From NCBI RefSeq assembly GCF_946887195.1, contig NZ_CAMPKE010000001.1, positions 124,001 through 188,000 on the forward strand: DNA of 64,000 bases, read 5' to 3'. Under the pieces are notes generated by a model. The model saw only the letters and a program-made list of their open reading frames with translations. It ran no database searches and was not told the DNA's origin. Both the position numbers and the translations under genes were made by a program. The stretch comes from an uncultured Halomonas sp. (GTDB lineage: Bacteria > Pseudomonadota > Gammaproteobacteria > Pseudomonadales > Halomonadaceae). Positions 61,563 to 64,000 of the stretch are shown one piece after another; within the stretch, counting starts at the first letter, position 1, and the number at the start of each line of letters is the position of its first letter.

Positions 61563-62111
61563 ATGAACTTTCTCGCCCATGCCTGGCTTGCCCGCGATGG
61601 CAACGATGCCTTTCTCTACGGCAACCTGATCGCCGATGGCGTGAAAGGTCCCGATCTTGGCAGTTGGCCCACCGACATGGCACTCGGCATTCGTCATCAT
61701 CGGCGTGTCGATGCAACGGTCGACGCCCATCCCGTGCTATTGGGGGCTCGTGCCCGGGCACCCCGCGAGGGGCGGCGCTATGCCGGTATCGCACTCGATA
61801 TACTCTGGGATCACTTCGTGGCCCGGCATTACGCCGATGCACCGCTGGTACGGCGCTGTTATCGCGTCCTCGAAGCGCATCCCACGCCGCCACGCCTGGC
61901 AAGCATGGTGCCGGCGCTCATCGCCCAGGATTGGCTGAACGGCTATGCCGATTTCGGCTTCACCTGCAGTGCGGTGGCCGGTGTCGGTCGGCGGCTCTCC
62001 GGCCCCAATCGCCTGGCCGAGCTGGTTCCCTGGCTGGAGGACGATTACGCCGCGCTGGAGCGCGACTTTCATGCGCTATGGCCCGATCTCAAGCGACAGC
62101 TACGGGTTTGA
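61563..62111 (+). CDS. acpH: Acyl carrier protein phosphodiesterase
   Basis: 182 residues. The opening MNFLAHAWLARDGNDAFLYG and GNLIADGVKGPDLGSWP with later LDILWDHFVARHYADAP match AcpH, whose HD-type metal site is formed by the conserved His/Asp residues seen in these blocks. It removes the 4-phosphopantetheine group from holo-ACP. 15 bases after tusE, so probably in the same transcript. Convergent with moeA, eight bases between stops. Confidence 0.9.
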   Translation: MNFLAHAWLARDGNDAFLYGNLIADGVKGPDLGSWPTDMALGIRHHRRVDATVDAHPVLLGARARAPREGRRYAGIALDILWDHFVARHYADAPLVRRCYRVLEAHPTPPRLASMVPALIAQDWLNGYADFGFTCSAVAGVGRRLSGPNRLAELVPWLEDDYAALERDFHALWPDLKRQLRV

Positions 62112-62119
62112 CGTCGCGC

Positions 62120-63343
62120 CTAGCCTTCCACCAGCCACAGGCAATCCAGCCAGTCGCCTTCATGGATCTCGCTATGTTCCGGAATCACCGCCAGGGCATC
62201 GGCATCGACACATGACGACAGCACCGCCGAATTCTGGTCGGCGAACGCTTGCGCAACGATGCCCTCCGCCGTGAAATCCAGCATCACCCGCATATAGTGT
62301 CGGCGTGCCTGGGTGCGCGTGGCGAAGCCGGCCCGCGCGCGCAGATGGGGCAGCCTGGCGAGAGCGGAGCAACCCAACAACGCACCCATCAACGGCCGCA
62401 GATAAATCCAGGCACCGACGAAGCCCGATACCGGATTGCCGGGCAAGCCGACGAAGCGGGCTTCACTATGATCGCCGCGTGCGATACGCCCGAGCGCCAG
62501 CGGCTTGCCGGGGCGCATCGCCAGGCGCCACAGGTCCAGTTTTCCAAGCTGCTCCAGCGCACGCTTGACATGATCCTCCTCGCCGACGCTGACGCCGCCG
62601 GTGGATACCACGACATCGGCCTGTTCCGCGGCCTGGCGCAGTATCCGGCCGGTGGTTTCGAAGTCGTCGGGTACCGCGGCGATGAATACGATCTCGCCGC
62701 CGAACCTCTCCAGCAATCGCTTGAGCATGGGCCGATTGGAGTTGTAGATCTGCCCAGCGGCGAGCGGCTGCCCGGGGTCGACGATCTCATCGCCCGTCGA
62801 GAGCAGGGCGATACGCGGGCGGCGGCGTACCGCTACCTCGGTGATACCCTGGCCAGCCAAATGGCCCAGTGCCGCGGCCTCGAGTCGAACGCCGGCAGGG
62901 AGCAGAAGGCTGCCGGTGCGCACGTCGCGGCCACGCCGGCGAATGTTGTCGCCCAGCGTCAGAGCGGCGGGGAATCGCACGCCGGCAGCGCATTTTTCGA
63001 CGTTCTCCTGCATGACCACGCAATCGGCACCCGGTGGAATTTCGCCGCCGGTGAAGATACGCGCGCAGCTCCCCGGTTCCAACGGTTGCGGTGGGCTGCC
63101 GGCAGCGACACGCTGGCTGACCGGTAGCTCACGCCCGGCATCCGCCACATGCAGGGCGTAGCCATCCATGGCGCTGTTGTCGGCGGGCGGCACGTCGAGC
63201 CGCGCCGCGACGTCTTCGGCGAGTACGCGCCCGGCGGTTTGAGAAGCGCTCACCCATTCGGCTTCGAGTGGGGACACGCCAGCGAGCATGGCATCGAGCG
63301 CCGCTTCGACGCTCTGCAGATCGGCTTTTTGCATCTCAGCCAT
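62120..63343 (-). CDS. moeA: Molybdopterin molybdenumtransferase
   Basis: 407 residues from ATG 63343, which lies in the end of moaB (eight-base overlap). Domains: DVPPADNSAMDGYALHVADA (MoeA N-terminal), then the MPT-binding MoCF fold with LLSTGDEIVDPGQPLAAGQI, VVSTGGVSVGEEDHVKRALE and FVGLPGNPVSGFVGAW, followed by a C-terminal beta-barrel. It inserts molybdate into adenylated molybdopterin to give active molybdenum cofactor. The upstream moaB homologue performs the adenylation, so the pair carries out the last two steps. Confidence 0.95.
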   Translation of the reverse strand: MAEMQKADLQSVEAALDAMLAGVSPLEAEWVSASQTAGRVLAEDVAARLDVPPADNSAMDGYALHVADAGRELPVSQRVAAGSPPQPLEPGSCARIFTGGEIPPGADCVVMQENVEKCAAGVRFPAALTLGDNIRRRGRDVRTGSLLLPAGVRLEAAALGHLAGQGITEVAVRRRPRIALLSTGDEIVDPGQPLAAGQIYNSNRPMLKRLLERFGGEIVFIAAVPDDFETTGRILRQAAEQADVVVSTGGVSVGEEDHVKRALEQLGKLDLWRLAMRPGKPLALGRIARGDHSEARFVGLPGNPVSGFVGAWIYLRPLMGALLGCSALARLPHLRARAGFATRTQARRHYMRVMLDFTAEGIVAQAFADQNSAVLSSCVDADALAVIPEHSEIHEGDWLDCLWLVEG

Positions 63344-63866
63344 GCGTGCCTCGCCCGGGAATGACGAGATTGGCGTAGTTGCAGGGCTTATGCCGGCTAT
63401 CGAGCTGCTCCTGGAGTATTCCATCCCAGGCGGTGCGGCAGGCACCGGTGGAACCGGGCAGGCAGAATACCACCGTGGCATTGGCCAGCCCGCCAAGACA
63501 GCGGCTCTGGATGGTCGAGCTGCCGATTTCCCGCCAGGACAGATGCCGGAACAGCTCGCCGAAGCCTTCGATGCTCTTGTCGAGCAACACGCCGACGGCT
63601 TCCGGCGTCGAGTCGCGCCCGGTGAAACCGGTGCCGCCGGTGGTCAGCACGACCTGGACCCGCGCATCGGCGATCCATTCGGCGACTACCGCGCGAATGC
63701 AGTAGACATCATCGGCGACGATGCGCTTCTCGATGAGCCGGTGGCCCGCCGCGCTGAGACGCTCCACCAACGCCTGCCCTGAACGGTCGGTATCTTCACT
63801 GCGCGTATCGGAGACCGTGAGTACGGCAATATCCAGCGCCACGAAGGCGTCGCGGTCGTCGCTCAT
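63336..63866 (-). CDS. moaB: Molybdopterin adenylyltransferase, MoaB type
   Basis: 176 residues from ATG 63866. The MoCF fold is evident: IAVLTVSDTRSEDTDRSGQA and VVLTTGGTGFTGRDSTPEA, plus VFCLPGSTGACRTAWDGILQ. Size fits MoaB/MogA single-domain proteins. MoaB (in species lacking a clear MogA) adenylates molybdopterin for MoeA. Its ATG overlaps the TGA of the DUF1244 gene (ATGA), so three genes form a coupled string DUF1244-moaB-moeA. Confidence 0.93.
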   Translation of the reverse strand: MSDDRDAFVALDIAVLTVSDTRSEDTDRSGQALVERLSAAGHRLIEKRIVADDVYCIRAVVAEWIADARVQVVLTTGGTGFTGRDSTPEAVGVLLDKSIEGFGELFRHLSWREIGSSTIQSRCLGGLANATVVFCLPGSTGACRTAWDGILQEQLDSRHKPCNYANLVIPGRGTHG

Positions 63867-64000
63867 GGGCGTCCCTTGTTCTGGTTGCGAGCCTCGAGCG
63901 CAGCCAGTTGCTCCGGCGTGGCAGGGGCCTGGTATTTGTCTTTCCATTCGCTATAGGGCATGCGATAGACGTATTCCCGCGCCGCGTCGTAGTCGAGTTC
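63863..64000 (-). CDS. DUF1244-family protein, C-terminal end (cut by window edge)
   Basis: 45 codons and a stop; the start is right of the window. AREYVYRMPYSEWKDKYQAP and ATPEQLAALEARN match the C-terminus of DUF1244, a small protein family of about 100 residues with unknown function. Its TGA overlaps the moaB ATG by four bases. The link to molybdenum cofactor genes here is positional only. Confidence 0.75.
   Translation of the reverse strand, partial: ELDYDAAREYVYRMPYSEWKDKYQAPATPEQLAALEARNQNKGRP

Noticed and set aside
1..64000. CRISPR arrays, insertion sequences, rRNA genes
   Set aside because: No regularly spaced repeats, transposase frames or rRNA signatures were seen.

Overview
The window is a densely packed, high-G+C chromosomal segment of a gammaproteobacterium, most likely a member of the Halomonadaceae (Halomonas or a close relative). 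This placement is inferred from the gene set: a malonate TRAP operon, a Gts-type sugar ABC system, bauA-mmsA, a PhoX phosphatase, and close E. coli-like versions of YejABEF, RarD, SohB, YafS-RnhA-DnaQ and TusDCBE. There is no prophage, insertion sequence, CRISPR array or rRNA operon. One tRNA gene, tRNA-Ser(UGA), is present.

Layout. 1-5.4 kb: malonate uptake and degradation (matPQMAB, running off the left edge) with a divergent GntR regulator. 5.4-7.5 kb: three membrane-anchored stress-type proteins (DUF3618, holin-like, YqjD-like). 7.7-11.2 kb: pncC-nadE for NAD, ugd for UDP-glucuronate, and a small unassigned membrane protein. 11.3-18.3 kb: PhoX, Spo0M-like protein, CsiR/LhgO (2-hydroxyglutarate oxidation), and an ECF sigma/anti-sigma pair divergent from a fasciclin protein. 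18.4-26.3 kb: a two-component system, an AGE-family sugar isomerase and a four-gene sugar ABC transporter. 26.4-37.1 kb: SulP anion transporter, beta-alanine aminotransferase and malonate-semialdehyde dehydrogenase, a chemoreceptor, an orphan HTH protein, RarD, omega-amidase and RsuA. 37.1-45.0 kb: yejABEF peptide importer, MltD, GloB. 45.0-49.7 kb: YafS-like methyltransferase, rnhA, dnaQ, nudC, SCP2 protein, SohB, ArsR regulator. 50.2-56.8 kb: prpE, the queuosine-precursor transporter yhhQ, a YbfF-like hydrolase, an orphan solute-binding protein and an NhaP2-type antiporter. 56.8-64 kb: a hypothetical membrane protein, a flavodoxin-fold reductase, small proteins around tRNA-Ser, YccA, tusDCBE, AcpH, moeA, moaB and the end of a DUF1244 gene.

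Functional themes. Several modules feed short acyl units into central metabolism: malonate (matAB), beta-alanine or malonate semialdehyde (bauA-mmsA) and propionate (prpE). tRNA modification recurs: yhhQ (queuosine), tusDCBE (2-thiouridine) and, for rRNA, rsuA.

Most notable non-coding signals. (1) A compact leader before yhhQ looks like a preQ1-I riboswitch whose pseudoknot would use the Shine-Dalgarno bases. (2) Two intergenic elements of about 150 bp (26280-26423 and 34299-34449) are long imperfect palindromes that share internal blocks, suggesting a dispersed repeat family. (3) Perfect palindromes of GntR-operator type lie at 4591-4607 (malonate operon) and 49997-50008 (prpE). No wholly new multi-gene system can be shown from the sequence alone. 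The best unknowns are the HTH protein at 33287-34303, the small membrane protein at 10783-11199 and the membrane protein at 56811-57401.
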